Shown one piece after another: positions 44,865 through 54,600 of a stretch of 64,000 nt of DNA (positions are counted from its first letter, which is position 1; each line of letters starts with the position of its first letter). Below the pieces are notes generated by a model. That model saw only the letters and a program-made list of their open reading frames with translations. It was not told the origin of the DNA and searched no databases. A program made the position numbers and the translations under genes. Where the stretch lies: positions 62,001 through 126,000 of the forward strand of contig NZ_LT622359.1 of the NCBI RefSeq assembly GCF_900098925.1. The letters are read 5' to 3'. This DNA is from Bacillus massiliglaciei (GTDB taxonomy: Bacteria > Bacillota > Bacilli > Bacillales > DSM-1321).

Positions 44865-46334
44865 ATGATGGGCAATATAACTAAATCATATGAAACTTCT
44901 GCTAAAATTTTCTCAAACAAAATAGCCATTCATACTAATCATCAACAAATCAATTATCAAAAATGGAGTGAATTAGTCAATCAAACGGCAAATTGGCTGC
45001 ACTCACTGCATTCAGAAAATAAAACAATAGGAATCCTTCTGCCTAATGGAATCCCTTTCCTGCAACTCTTTGCAGGTGCATCCAAGGCTGGCTGGATTGC
45101 GGTTCCGTATGATTTGAAATGGAAAACAATTGAATTAGAAAAGAGAGTAATACTTTCCAATCCTTCGATCATTGTCACAACAAGAGAGATTTACTATCAG
45201 ATTAAACATATTATTCCAAATGTAATGAGTTTGGATGACAGTTTACGGGAAATCTTCCGGTTTGAAGCAAACATAATTAGGCATACACAAGAAAATTTGC
45301 CTTTTTATATTGGCTTCACTTCTGGCACAACCGGAGATCCTAAAGCATTTGTCCGTTCTCAGGATTCATGGCTGGCGAGCTTTGATTGTAACCGTTTTGA
45401 CTTCGAAATAAATGAATCGGATCATGTATTAATTCCTGGAGCCTTAGTGCATTCTCACTTTCTTTATGGAGCTATCAGCACTTTGTATTTAGGAGGAACC
45501 GTCTATTTATTAGACAAATTTTCTCCTATTGAAGGGCATTCATGGATACAATCCTATCCCATTACAACGATGTATGTTGTTCCAACAATGGCAGAGGCAT
45601 TTCTGAAACAAGGAATTCAAATCAATAAGTCTATAAAAATCCTTTCATCGGGTGCAAAATGGCCTGAAAGGTTAAAATTAGAAATCTGTCATATTTTTCC
45701 TAATATAACCATGTATGAGTTTTATGGAGCCAGTGAATTGAGTTTTGTTACTGTACTTTCTAATCGAGATGGTATGAAAAAGGCAGCAACCGTTGGGAAG
45801 CCATGTTACGGCGTAGCGGTACAAATACGGCAGCAAGATCAGGTCTTAGCAAAGCCCAATGAGATTGGAAGGATCTATGTAAGAAGCGGGCTGATAATAA
45901 ATGGATACATTGATCACAATGGAAGGACCGTTCATTCAATTCAGGATGAAGAGGGATGGGCTACAGTCGATGATATGGGCTATTTTGATGAAGATGGCTA
46001 TTTATATATTATAGGCCGTGAGCAAAATATGATTTTATATGGAGGAATCAATATTTTTCCTGAAGAAATAGAGAAAGTGATTTCCTTGCATCCGGATGTT
46101 GAGGAAGTTGCTGTAATTGGTCTGCCAGATTTGTATTGGGGTCAGGTTGTGGCTGCGGCAGTGAAAGGAAAGGGACGCCCATTAGAGTTAAAAAGACTTT
46201 GTAAAAAGTATTTGTCTTCTTATAAAATTCCTCGCAAATGGTTTTTTCTATCTGAAATGCCATATACAACGAGCGGAAAGATTGCTCGTGCTGAGCTAAT
46301 AAAACAAATGGAAAGCAAGGTGACCAGTGATTAA
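44865..46334 (+). CDS. yhfT: Acyl-CoA ligase (AMP-forming), yhfT-like
   Basis: A 489-residue ANL-superfamily ligase. P-loop YIGFTSGTTGDPKAF (about residues 152-166), MYEFYGASELSFV in the substrate/adenylate site, YIIGREQNMILYGG hinge, and catalytic Lys in TTSGKIARAEL near the end. It activates a carboxylic acid to acyl-CoA. Start ATG 44865 with AGAGGTGAT upstream. It overlaps the thiolase gene by 8 bases. Its place in a BirA-regulated operon suggests a pimelate-type or fatty-acid precursor role linked to biotin (inference, as for B. subtilis yhfT). Confidence 0.85.
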   Translation: MMGNITKSYETSAKIFSNKIAIHTNHQQINYQKWSELVNQTANWLHSLHSENKTIGILLPNGIPFLQLFAGASKAGWIAVPYDLKWKTIELEKRVILSNPSIIVTTREIYYQIKHIIPNVMSLDDSLREIFRFEANIIRHTQENLPFYIGFTSGTTGDPKAFVRSQDSWLASFDCNRFDFEINESDHVLIPGALVHSHFLYGAISTLYLGGTVYLLDKFSPIEGHSWIQSYPITTMYVVPTMAEAFLKQGIQINKSIKILSSGAKWPERLKLEICHIFPNITMYEFYGASELSFVTVLSNRDGMKKAATVGKPCYGVAVQIRQQDQVLAKPNEIGRIYVRSGLIINGYIDHNGRTVHSIQDEEGWATVDDMGYFDEDGYLYIIGREQNMILYGGINIFPEEIEKVISLHPDVEEVAVIGLPDLYWGQVVAAAVKGKGRPLELKRLCKKYLSSYKIPRKWFFLSEMPYTTSGKIARAELIKQMESKVTSD

Positions 46335-47424
46335 AAGAGCAGTAATTGTCCATGCGAAACGTACACCAATTGGAAAAGTGAGTGGGATTTTATCGGGAAT
46401 TCAGCCACATGAGCTTGCGGTACCGCTTCTCCAGTATTTAGTGAATGGACTAGAAGAAAAGATTGATGACATCATTTTGGGGAATGTTGTTGGGCCAGGT
46501 GGAAACATAGCCCGGTTTGCTGCATTAGAAGCAGGATTACCTCATTCTGTAACGGGACTTACAATTGACCGTCAATGCAGTGCAGGATTAGAAGCGATTC
46601 GAATGGCATGTTACTATATCCAAGCTGGAGCTGGCCGTTGTTACATTGCTGGTGGTGTAGAAAGCACGAGTACCTCTCCCTTTCCATCAAGAGCAAGATT
46701 TTCTCCTGAAAAAATTGGCGACCCTGATATGGGCGTTGCTGCAGAATATGTGGCGGAAAAATATTCCATTTCGAAAGAAATGCAGGATGAATATGCACTA
46801 TTAAGTTACAAGCGTAGCTGGGAGGCGTATGAAAAAGGGTATTTTACTCAGGAGATCATTCCGATTGGGGATTACCATCTGGATGAAGAACTATTTAAAA
46901 AAAGAAAGCTTGAGGTACTATTAAAAAGGGCGAAGCCCATATTTAAAAAGAACGGTACGGTTACAGCAGCGAACAGCTGCGGTATTCATGACGGGGCTTC
47001 AGCTGTTCTTGTTATGGAAGAAAGTATAGCATTAAATAATGGCTTCCGGCCTATCCTGCGATTTTTGGATAGTGAAATCTCAGGTGTACATCCAAATTAT
47101 CCCGGAGCATCCCCTATTCCTGCTATTCAAGCCATATTAAACAGAAACCGGTTAACCATTGCGGATATTAACTTAATCGAAATAAATGAAGCTTTCTCTT
47201 CGAAGATAGTTGCCTGTATGAAAGAACTTTCTATTCCATGTGACCAAATAAATGTTTGCGGGGGAGCTTTATCGTTAGGACATCCTTATGGAGCTTCGGG
47301 AAGTATCTTGGTCACAAGGCTTTTCTACGAAGTACAAAGACGAGAGAATGTCAAATATGTACTAGCGGCAATAGGCAGCGGTGGAGGAATCGGATCAGCA
47401 GTCCTATTCGAGGTGGCAATATGA
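46327..47424 (+). CDS. yhfS: Thiolase-family acyltransferase, yhfS-like, lacking the second Cys
   Basis: A 365-residue thiolase. The nucleophile Cys is at residue 84 in DRQCSAGLEA, NEAF at about 286, and GGALSLGHPYGASGS with the His. The second catalytic Cys, normally in a CIGGGQG-type motif near the C-terminus, is absent: the place reads AAIGSGGGIGSA. Thiolysis/condensation may therefore be changed, or the protein may work in one direction. Start is GTG 46327. It overlaps the genes on both sides by 4-8 bases, so the operon is tightly coupled. Confidence 0.85.
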   Translation: MIKRAVIVHAKRTPIGKVSGILSGIQPHELAVPLLQYLVNGLEEKIDDIILGNVVGPGGNIARFAALEAGLPHSVTGLTIDRQCSAGLEAIRMACYYIQAGAGRCYIAGGVESTSTSPFPSRARFSPEKIGDPDMGVAAEYVAEKYSISKEMQDEYALLSYKRSWEAYEKGYFTQEIIPIGDYHLDEELFKKRKLEVLLKRAKPIFKKNGTVTAANSCGIHDGASAVLVMEESIALNNGFRPILRFLDSEISGVHPNYPGASPIPAIQAILNRNRLTIADINLIEINEAFSSKIVACMKELSIPCDQINVCGGALSLGHPYGASGSILVTRLFYEVQRRENVKYVLAAIGSGGGIGSAVLFEVAI

Positions 47425-47816
47425 AAACGAAGGAGTATGAAATTATTTTTACTCAAGAAGATGTACTGCAATTTATCCAATTGATTGGTGATCAAAATTC
47501 CATCTATCTGAGTGCTGAGGGGGCAAAAGACTATGGTTTCGAAACAATTCCTCTTCCTCCGACCATGCCAATGATGGCTTATAAATGGTTTGAAACTCCA
47601 TGGGAGCTTCAACAGCCCAGCATTCATCGAAAACAGAAATGTACCCTACATCAAATAATGTATATAAATGAGATCTATAGAGCGGTAGTTGAAGTCACAA
47701 ATTCATTTCAACGTCAAAAGCTTACTTTTATTAAACAAACTCTCTATTTATATAATAATGATGGACAACTTTGTTTTGAGGGAGTGTCGGATTTGATTTT
47801 GGGAGGTTTGAGATGA
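47421..47816 (+). CDS. Hot-dog fold protein, MaoC N-terminal type
   Basis: A 131-residue protein like the N-terminal half of MaoC-type dehydratases (FAS1_DH/MaoC_N): FTQEDVLQFIQLIGDQNSIY, then FETIPLPPTMPMMAYKWFE. It lacks the catalytic hydratase motif, which is in the next gene. The two probably form a heteromer with one intact active site, as in split (R)-hydratases. ATG overlaps the thiolase stop by 4 bases and its own stop overlaps the next gene by 4. Confidence 0.75.
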   Translation: MKTKEYEIIFTQEDVLQFIQLIGDQNSIYLSAEGAKDYGFETIPLPPTMPMMAYKWFETPWELQQPSIHRKQKCTLHQIMYINEIYRAVVEVTNSFQRQKLTFIKQTLYLYNNDGQLCFEGVSDLILGGLR

Positions 47817-48160
47817 AAAAGCTTGCCTTTAAAATTACCGAAGAAGAGGTTGAACAGTATGCGGTGGTTTTAGGTGATAACAATCCCATACATTTAGATA
47901 TAGAAACGGCAAAACAACAAGGATTTTCTAATAAAATTGTCCATGGTATGTTAACAGCAGCAAAAGTGTTAATGATGGTTTCGAACGAAATTCTCACTCC
48001 TCAAGAGCGGGTGTGTCAGCATGAATTTACATTTACCTCACCCGTTTATTTGGAAGTTCAAATAACTCTGACTATCAAACAAATGGAGCATAAAATCAGA
48101 GTAGAAGGAAAATGCGGGGAAAAAGTAGTCATAAAAGGATGGTTGGCAGTATCCAGATGA
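47813..48160 (+). CDS. MaoC-like (R)-specific enoyl-CoA hydratase
   Basis: A 115-residue hot-dog protein with the hydratase motif: GDNNPIHLDIETAKQQGFSN and IVHGMLTA (residues about 20-48), giving the catalytic Asp/His pair. It hydrates enoyl-CoA to (R)-3-hydroxyacyl-CoA or the reverse. With ligase, thiolase and the partner hot-dog gene it could build or shorten a CoA-linked chain. ATG overlaps the previous stop; GGGAGG lies upstream inside that gene. Confidence 0.85.
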   Translation: MKKLAFKITEEEVEQYAVVLGDNNPIHLDIETAKQQGFSNKIVHGMLTAAKVLMMVSNEILTPQERVCQHEFTFTSPVYLEVQITLTIKQMEHKIRVEGKCGEKVVIKGWLAVSR

Positions 48161-48289
48161 AATCCTCGATGATCATAAAAAACAAATGAAAAGTCGCCGA
48201 ACATATAGCATCACACGAATTTTTTCATAATGGGAAAATAAAAGTTACATAGCCTTGTTCTTAATAAGATGGATCTCATTTTGATGCAT

Positions 48290-48329
48290 TACGGTAAAAC
48301 CGTATCATATGTAAATGAGGTTTTTTTCT
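48290..48329. repeat. Dispersed repeat family A, copy
   Basis: TACGGTAAAACCGTATCATA then TGTAAATGAGGTTTTTTT. The left arm CTCATTTT is at 48276-48283. This hairpin stands behind the bioY operon and may end it. Confidence 0.75.
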
Positions 48330-48386
48330 ATACAAAGAAGTATCTGTGACATAACTAAAATGCTCATCACTAAATACGCAGGGTCG

Positions 48387-48446
48387 AAAAAATCCGAACG
48401 ATTCACCATTCTTTTTCTCGAATGATGAATCCAAGTTCGGATTTTT
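48387..48446. repeat. Dispersed hairpin family B, copy 1
   Basis: AAAAAATCCGAAC (48387-48399) pairs with GTTCGGATTTTT (48435-48446), with GATTCA...TGAATC inside. Same outer arms as the hairpins at 50801 and 51886. It can work as a terminator on both strands. Confidence 0.8.
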
Positions 48447-48516
48447 CTTTGGCTAGAATCCTTTTGTCTCAGCCTCTTTGTACATGAGAGGTAGTCCGAG
48501 GTCTGAAGAAACGGTG

Positions 48517-49788
48517 TTAGGAAATTTTGTCCTTGCTAAAAGCTTCACTCAAGTTAGTTTCATTGTTTTGGTCACTTGATTCGGCTTTATAAAAATCTTG
48601 TTTATCCAAGAACATGGTGGCCAAGGTACCCCCAATCAGACCCCAGAATGCCGCTCCGATATGAAGAATAGAAATCCCAGAGATTGTGATTATAAAGGAA
48701 AAGAGAGCGCCTGATTTGAATGGACCAGAGAAACTCATTTTCAAAGAGTCAACCAGTACACTAATCATGGCGATGCCACCTAGTAATTGAATTAATGAGG
48801 CAGGAATGACATGTGGAATTTGCGAAGCCATTGGAGAGAATAGAGCTAATAGACAGGATAATCCTCCTAATACAATAGCAGCGACATACCTATGTTCAAG
48901 TTTTCCTGATTCTTTATTAACAAGTAAGCCTGTCATGGGACCTGCAATACAGGCAGGGTGGCCTCCAAAAAAAGCATTTATAATGGTACCGATTCCGCTC
49001 CAATTGGTCATGGCATTGATCGGCGGACGATAGCCATGGGACTCTAACATAGCAATCCCTTGGGCATTTTGAATAGCAATAACCGTTAAGAGTAATGGAA
49101 TAACAAGTTCCCCTACAACGGAAAAACTAAATGATGGGATGATAAAATGGGGAATGCCCATTGTGATATGGAGAGACTGTACAGATACGTTCGGCAAAAA
49201 TTTAAGACAAAGAATGGCTGCAATGATCGCCCCCAATATAGGAGGAAACTTTTTTGAAAATCGTAAGAAAAAAGAAAGAGCAAGAAAAACAAGTAACGGG
49301 ATTCCGTTGAGTAAAGGATTTTTTACAACCGAGCCGATCATTTCAGTTCCGAAAGGGAGTAAGACGCCTGACACCATCCCCATCATAACTGGCATAGGCA
49401 AAACCTTCATCAATTTTGTAACAACGCCAGATAATCCTAAAAGAAAAATAAGGATCCCAGTTATAATATAGGCACCAACCACTTGGTTGAAAGAAAAATG
49501 GGTTAAGCTTGAGCCTACAAGAATGGCTCCAGGTATTGAAAAGGCATAGCCTATGGGTTGCCCATAATATAAGGAGACGATGAGCGTTAGGAGTCCCCCC
49601 ATTCCATATATGGCGAAAATCCATGAGCTGGTTGTGCTATCAGACAAATGACCTTTTGCAGCAGCTTGTAAAACAATTAATAATGGTCCAGCTGAACCAA
49701 AAAGCCAGGCCACAAATCCATTCGATATATTCCCAACCGATAAAAGCTTGGGAAATTGTATGATATTTTTTTTGAACAACAAAGTCAC
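48517..49788 (-). CDS. Benzoate/H+ symporter-like transporter, BenE family
   Basis: A 423-residue membrane protein with about 11-12 hydrophobic segments. BenE-type features: SISNGFVAWLFG-like start (here VGNISNGFVAWLFGSAGPLL), GQPIGYAFSIPGAILVG, and FFGGHPACIAGPMTGLLV. The family imports benzoate or similar aromatic acids with protons. ATG start with AAGGAGGGTGA upstream. Divergent from a LysR gene, which likely controls it in response to its substrate. Confidence 0.88.
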   Translation of the reverse strand: MTLLFKKNIIQFPKLLSVGNISNGFVAWLFGSAGPLLIVLQAAAKGHLSDSTTSSWIFAIYGMGGLLTLIVSLYYGQPIGYAFSIPGAILVGSSLTHFSFNQVVGAYIITGILIFLLGLSGVVTKLMKVLPMPVMMGMVSGVLLPFGTEMIGSVVKNPLLNGIPLLVFLALSFFLRFSKKFPPILGAIIAAILCLKFLPNVSVQSLHITMGIPHFIIPSFSFSVVGELVIPLLLTVIAIQNAQGIAMLESHGYRPPINAMTNWSGIGTIINAFFGGHPACIAGPMTGLLVNKESGKLEHRYVAAIVLGGLSCLLALFSPMASQIPHVIPASLIQLLGGIAMISVLVDSLKMSFSGPFKSGALFSFIITISGISILHIGAAFWGLIGGTLATMFLDKQDFYKAESSDQNNETNLSEAFSKDKIS

Positions 49789-49901
49789 CCTCCTTCAACT
49801 TATGAATTAAACTACATCATAGTGTATACTTAATTTAACAATACTTAAAATATCTGTTTTATCTTTTTACTATACAATTTAGGTATGATGGAGGTTTCAT
49901 C

Positions 49902-50771
49902 TTGGATATTCGACAGTTAAAATACTTTGTCACTATAGCAGAAGAAGGTAAGATCACGACAGCTGCAAAGAAATTAAATATTGCTCAACCTCCTTTGAGC
50001 AGACAACTCAAACAAATGGAAGAAGAGCTAGGCGTCATTTTATTTGATCGAGATAACAAAAGTCTCAATTTAACCTTGGAGGGGGAAAGATTACATCTTC
50101 GAGCAAAAGAACTTTTAAATAAACTTGATGAAACAATGGTTGAAATTCAAGAATTGAGGAAAGACGCCAGCGGGATTTTATCTGTGGGATCCAATCTTTA
50201 TTGTGCATCTCTAATTCTTTCTAAGGTGGTTGATATTCGTGAGAAAAATCCTGGTCTTACTTTCAAAGTATGGGAAGGTGAAACGATTCATCTCATAAAA
50301 ATGTTATCTAAACGTCAGATTGAGATTGCGATAACAAATAGTCCAATAACAGAAAAAAGTATCTCTCAAATGCCATTGGAAAGTGACCCATATGTGCTTG
50401 TTTTGCCTGAAAAATGGACATGGAGTGGATCAGAACAATGCAGGTTAGAGGAAATCATCGATTTGCCATTGATTCTTCTGCGGCCAAACTATGGTTTAGG
50501 TGCGTATGGACAAATTGTCAATGAATTTCAACGGTTAGATTTAGAACCAAATATCCTGTGCGAATGTCAGGATTTAATTATGTTACTTGGTCTCGTTTCA
50601 TCTGGGTTTGGTGCAACGATCTTACCTCTCTCATTATTATCCCTCCATTCGTTGGGAGGATTTAGAGTCATTCAGCTAAAGGATCAGACCTTAATATCTG
50701 AACCCAAAGTAATTTGGAGGAAGAATAGTTACTTATCAAAAGCAGCAAAAGAATTTTTAAATCTTTTTTAG
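49902..50771 (+). CDS. LysR-family transcription regulator
   Basis: A 289-residue LTTR. N-terminal winged helix: LDIRQLKYFVTIAEEGKITT, then AAKKLNIAQPPLSRQLKQME, then LGVILFDRDNK. The rest is the periplasmic-binding-like effector domain. Start TTG 49902 has GATGGAGG upstream. Divergent from the BenE transporter with a 113-base AT-rich gap, the usual layout for a LysR activator and its target. Confidence 0.92.
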   Translation: MDIRQLKYFVTIAEEGKITTAAKKLNIAQPPLSRQLKQMEEELGVILFDRDNKSLNLTLEGERLHLRAKELLNKLDETMVEIQELRKDASGILSVGSNLYCASLILSKVVDIREKNPGLTFKVWEGETIHLIKMLSKRQIEIAITNSPITEKSISQMPLESDPYVLVLPEKWTWSGSEQCRLEEIIDLPLILLRPNYGLGAYGQIVNEFQRLDLEPNILCECQDLIMLLGLVSSGFGATILPLSLLSLHSLGGFRVIQLKDQTLISEPKVIWRKNSYLSKAAKEFLNLF

Positions 50772-50798
50772 ACGCCAAAATGATTTACTCAAGGTAAT

Positions 50799-50861
50799 GA
50801 AAAATCCGAACTATGATTCAAATTTCTTTAAGTTAGAAATCGAATCAGTTCGGATTTTCTG
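50799..50861. repeat. Dispersed hairpin family B, copy 2
   Basis: AAAATCCGAACT (50801-50812) pairs with AGTTCGGATTTT (50847-50858), with TGATTC/GAATCA and AATTTC/GAAAT pairs inside. Behind the LysR gene it probably acts as a terminator. Confidence 0.8.
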
Positions 50862-50950
50862 TTTAAGAGCTATAATATTCTATAATCATTAGCCTTTTGA
50901 GTTGACCTTTTTAGTTATGTCCCAGCCACTTTCTTAAAAATTAGCTTAAT

Positions 50951-51750
50951 TTATATACTTGCAACCGAACCGCCATCTACCCGGAGGTTTACACCATTAA
51001 TAAAGGAAGCCTGTTCAGAAGCAAGATAAACCACAGCAGACGCTGCTTCATCAACTGTTCCAGGCCGTTTTACTTCGACATGTGGACGGTTTTCCTTTAA
51101 AAATTGTTGAGTAGCTTCTTCATAGTTTATATTCAGCTGCTTCGCATTATCCTTTAAAAGATTTTCCAGCATTGGTGTCATGATAAATGCTGGTGATACA
51201 GTGTTCACGAGAATTCCCTTTGAGGCATATGTCTTTGATAAGCTCTTTGAAAAATTGATAATTGCTGCCTTTGAAGCATTATAATGAGGCATAAACGAAT
51301 CAGGCTGAAGTCCTGATTCCGATGAAATATTAATGATTCGTCCAAATTCGGCTTTTTTCATAAAAGGGATAACTGCTTTAGTTACGCGGACAGTCCCAAA
51401 TACATTCACATCAAATATATGCTGCCAGGCCTCCATATCCAATGTTTCAAAATCATCAAATCCACTGGCTATTCCTGCATTATTTACTAGTATATCGATT
51501 GATTTGAAGCGGTCGATTGCAGAGGAGACCAGATGTTCCACATCAGCTTGTTTCGTTAAATCAGCCTGAACGGCAAGCACATTGCCTCCGAGCTTTTCAA
51601 TTTCCGCTGCTGCTTCTTGTAATGCTTCTTCACCACGGCCACAAATTACACATTGGTGCCTTCCTTGGCAAACGCGGCGGCAATTGCTTTTCCAATACCT
51701 TTACTGCCGCCTGTCACGAGTGCCGTTTTATCTTTTATTCCCAGTTTCAC
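50951..51750 (-). pseudogene. SDR (3-oxoacyl-ACP reductase-like) gene with a one-base frameshift
   Basis: From GTG 51750 the frame reads VKLGIKDKTALVTGGSKGIG, the NADP site of a classical SDR, and then stops at TAA after EGTNV. One more base near 51649-51652 (GTG-G-TAATTTGT) restores TNVVICGRGEEAL and joins the long frame 51580-50951. That part holds NNAG at VNNAGIASGF, Ser in INISSESGL, and YNASKAA. The full product would be about 266 residues. Either a recent pseudogene or a sequence error; the rest is well preserved. Confidence 0.85.
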
Positions 51751-51885
51751 TTTAGATCCAATCCTTTCTATGGGAGTCTATTGTTGATTATCTTATTAAT
51801 AATAATTACTAGTTATAAACAAATAATCAAATATTCTGCTCTCATACTCCATAAAGGAGAGGTGGGACAAAAGTATTTTCGCTGA

Positions 51886-51949
51886 AGAAAAATCCGAACT
51901 ACAATTCAACTTTGTACAATTAGAATGTTGAAGTAGTTCGGATTTTTTC
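51886..51949. repeat. Dispersed hairpin family B, copy 3
   Basis: AAAAATCCGAACTAC (51888-51902) pairs with GTAGTTCGGATTTTT (51933-51947). The outer arms equal those of the other two copies. The stretch 51751-52131 has no gene. Confidence 0.8.
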
Positions 51950-52131
51950 TAGTATAGAACATTTCTTACCTAAAATATTCGTTTTAAGTGTTGGACATTT
52001 TAGTTATGTCCGTCTTATTTAGTATAAGGTATATTCTTATACTTGCTGAGCAAGGACAATTAATATAACGATTCCCATTTTTATGTTGAACAATTCAAGG
52101 AAGCAGAGATGGAATGAGATAAATGAACTCC

Positions 52132-53253
52132 TTATACAATAGGAAGCCAGCCAGGGATGGCAGTATAGTACTCCCACATTTTATCAGAAATAGCCAGTTC
52201 TTGTTGATCTTTTTTAGATAATGTTGTACGGATTTTGTCTTCTTCGCCGGCTTGTACTTTTTGTACCCACTGAGGTTCCATTATCAATTCCCTCCCTAAA
52301 GCGATTAGAGGTACACCTGTTTCAAATGCTTCCATCACTTCATCGGGTGTCCGCAGCATTCCAACACCCATCACAGGAACACGATCGCCGACACGTTCGT
52401 GAATCATAACAACACGGGATGTTTGATCGTTATTATCACGGATCGATCCCTTCCAATAGCCGCCGACAGAAATATGGAGATAATCCAGGTCCTGGTCTGC
52501 TAACTTGTCCGCTAATTGCAACGTGTCTTCCATGGTGATGCCAGGATTCTCTCTTTCTTCAGGCGATAACCGATAGCCGATGATAAAAGGTTTTGTTGCA
52601 TGTTCTGAAACTGCTTTTTTAACCGCGTCAACTACAGCAAGAGGGAAGGACATACGTTTTTCCAGAGTTCCACCCCACTTGTCAGTTCTGCGATTTGAGT
52701 GTGGAGAAAAGAATTGCTGAATCAAATACGTATTGGCACCATGGATTTCAACTCCATCATACCCAGCTTCGATTGCTCTTCTGGTTGCTTCACCAAATGC
52801 TTTAATAATTTCATCGATTTCGTCTGCAGTCATTTCCCGAGGTACCACGGCATCGTCCCGTTCCGCTGCTACCGCACTCGGAGCAATTGGTTGACGATCT
52901 AGCAATTCTTCAGGCGGGCACATTCTGCCACCGTGAAAAATTTGTAAAATCGCCTTTGATCCTTTTTCCTGTATAGCTGTCGCCACACGTCTTAAACTAG
53001 GGATTAGGGAATCGGAATATGCACCAAATTCACCCGGGAATCCTTTTCCATTCCTGGTAACGTATGTGCATGCGGTGATTACTGCTCCTACACCACCGGC
53101 ACGTTCTTGATAATACGCAACTTCTTCGTCTGATACTTCACCATTTTCATGTGCCGCCGTATTGGTCATAGGTGCCATTGTAATACGGTTCTTTATTTCA
53201 ACTCCAGAACGGAAGGTAAATGGTTTAAAAGCAGCTTCATATTTTGGATTCAT
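52132..53253 (-). CDS. Old yellow enzyme-family NADH:flavin oxidoreductase
   Basis: A 373-residue FMN TIM-barrel ene-reductase. FHGGRMCPP at about residues 107-115, the catalytic HGANTYLIQQFFSPHSNRRTD at about 174-194 with the His-x-x-Asn pair, and C-terminal GVGMLRTP and ALGRELIMEP for FMN phosphate binding. It reduces activated C=C bonds, quinones or nitro compounds with NAD(P)H. ATG start with AAAGGAGAA upstream. Same direction as the three LLM genes upstream, 166 bases behind the nearest. Confidence 0.92.
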   Translation of the reverse strand: MNPKYEAAFKPFTFRSGVEIKNRITMAPMTNTAAHENGEVSDEEVAYYQERAGGVGAVITACTYVTRNGKGFPGEFGAYSDSLIPSLRRVATAIQEKGSKAILQIFHGGRMCPPEELLDRQPIAPSAVAAERDDAVVPREMTADEIDEIIKAFGEATRRAIEAGYDGVEIHGANTYLIQQFFSPHSNRRTDKWGGTLEKRMSFPLAVVDAVKKAVSEHATKPFIIGYRLSPEERENPGITMEDTLQLADKLADQDLDYLHISVGGYWKGSIRDNNDQTSRVVMIHERVGDRVPVMGVGMLRTPDEVMEAFETGVPLIALGRELIMEPQWVQKVQAGEEDKIRTTLSKKDQQELAISDKMWEYYTAIPGWLPIV

Positions 53254-53419
53254 CTTATTTTCTCCTTTTGTTTATATCGGGTTTGTTAAAGGTTTTTGCC
53301 ATTTAGAAAATCGATAAGATAGACTACACAATTTTTTTGACAGGCACTTTTTTATATTCTATACAAAAAATTCACTGTGAAACATTAAAAGCTTGCCGTA
53401 GGGATCGCGCAGTTTTGAC

Positions 53420-54445
53420 CTATTTTAGCTGAGTAATTTCTGCCAATATTTCATAGGAATGAAGGCGGGCCTTATGATCGTAAACCTGGGCGATTGCCAT
53501 GATTTCATCGGCTTGACTTTCATCCAAAAACTTTTCCAGCTTTTCTTTTACGGTTTGAGGACTGCCGACAATCGAAGTTCCTAATTGATTCTCTAGTGCA
53601 GCTAATTCATAATCGCTCGCTATATCATTAATATTATCCACTGGCGGCTGCAATGGAACTTCCTTCCCGCGCATCAAATTCAAGAACTGCTGCCGCAATG
53701 TTGTAGCGAGCAGCTCAGCTTCTTGATCTGTGTCGGCCGCAATAATGTTTAGCCCTACCATTGCATGCGGCTTGTCCAGTACTTTAGAAGGCTTAAACGA
53801 ACGGCGATACAGCTGTATCGCCGGCAGTGTGTTATGCGGCGAGAAATGGCTCGCAAATGCAAACGGCAGTCCAAGCTCTCCTGCAAGCTGGGCACTGTAT
53901 CCGCTTGAACCTAACAGCCAAATAGGTATGTTTAACCCCTCACCCGGAATTGCTTTAACATGACTATATCCTTGTGCCAGGGAAGGGTCAAAGTAATTCC
54001 GGAGCTCAGCCAGCTGCTCAGGGAAATCTTCTCCTGAACTTCTCAAGTCACGTCTTAATGCACGTGCGGTAAGCTGATCAGTGCCTGGTGCACGGCCCAA
54101 GCCAAGATCAATACGTCCCGGATATAATGATTCCAGAGTGCCAAATTGTTCAGCAATAACAAGAGGTGCATGATTCGGCAGCATAATGCCGCCTGAACCT
54201 ACCCGGATTTTTGATGTACCTGCTGCAACATGAGAAATGACTACCGATGTTGCAGAGCTGGCGATAAATGGCATATTATGATGCTCAGCGAGCCAATATC
54301 GGTTATACCCCAGCTTTTCAGCGAGCCGGGCCAGCTCCAAAGTATTGCGAAAAGAATCTGCCGGCGTACTTCCATCTGCAATCGGAGAGAGATCCAGGAC
54401 CGAGAATGGAATATCCGTAATTTGTTTTGTATCATTTTCAGGCAT
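53420..54445 (-). CDS. Luciferase-like flavin-dependent oxidoreductase (group 1)
   Basis: A 341-residue LLM protein, closely similar to the one at 25671-26693 over its whole length: [65 protein letters not shown]. Probably FMN-dependent, substrate unknown. ATG start with AGAAGATGAG upstream. Last of three LLM genes on this strand behind an ArsR gene. Confidence 0.9.
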   Translation of the reverse strand: MPENDTKQITDIPFSVLDLSPIADGSTPADSFRNTLELARLAEKLGYNRYWLAEHHNMPFIASSATSVVISHVAAGTSKIRVGSGGIMLPNHAPLVIAEQFGTLESLYPGRIDLGLGRAPGTDQLTARALRRDLRSSGEDFPEQLAELRNYFDPSLAQGYSHVKAIPGEGLNIPIWLLGSSGYSAQLAGELGLPFAFASHFSPHNTLPAIQLYRRSFKPSKVLDKPHAMVGLNIIAADTDQEAELLATTLRQQFLNLMRGKEVPLQPPVDNINDIASDYELAALENQLGTSIVGSPQTVKEKLEKFLDESQADEIMAIAQVYDHKARLHSYEILAEITQLK

Positions 54446-54600
54446 ATGCTCATCTTCTTTCTTTAAAAATTTCGTTTCAATCCTATAAAAGAATTTACAG
54501 GTTGTTTTCTTTGTCTTTTTTTACTGCTTCAATCTAAGTCACATTAATATAACTGTTTAACATCTGCAGAAATTACATCCTTTATTAGACTAGACACTGT

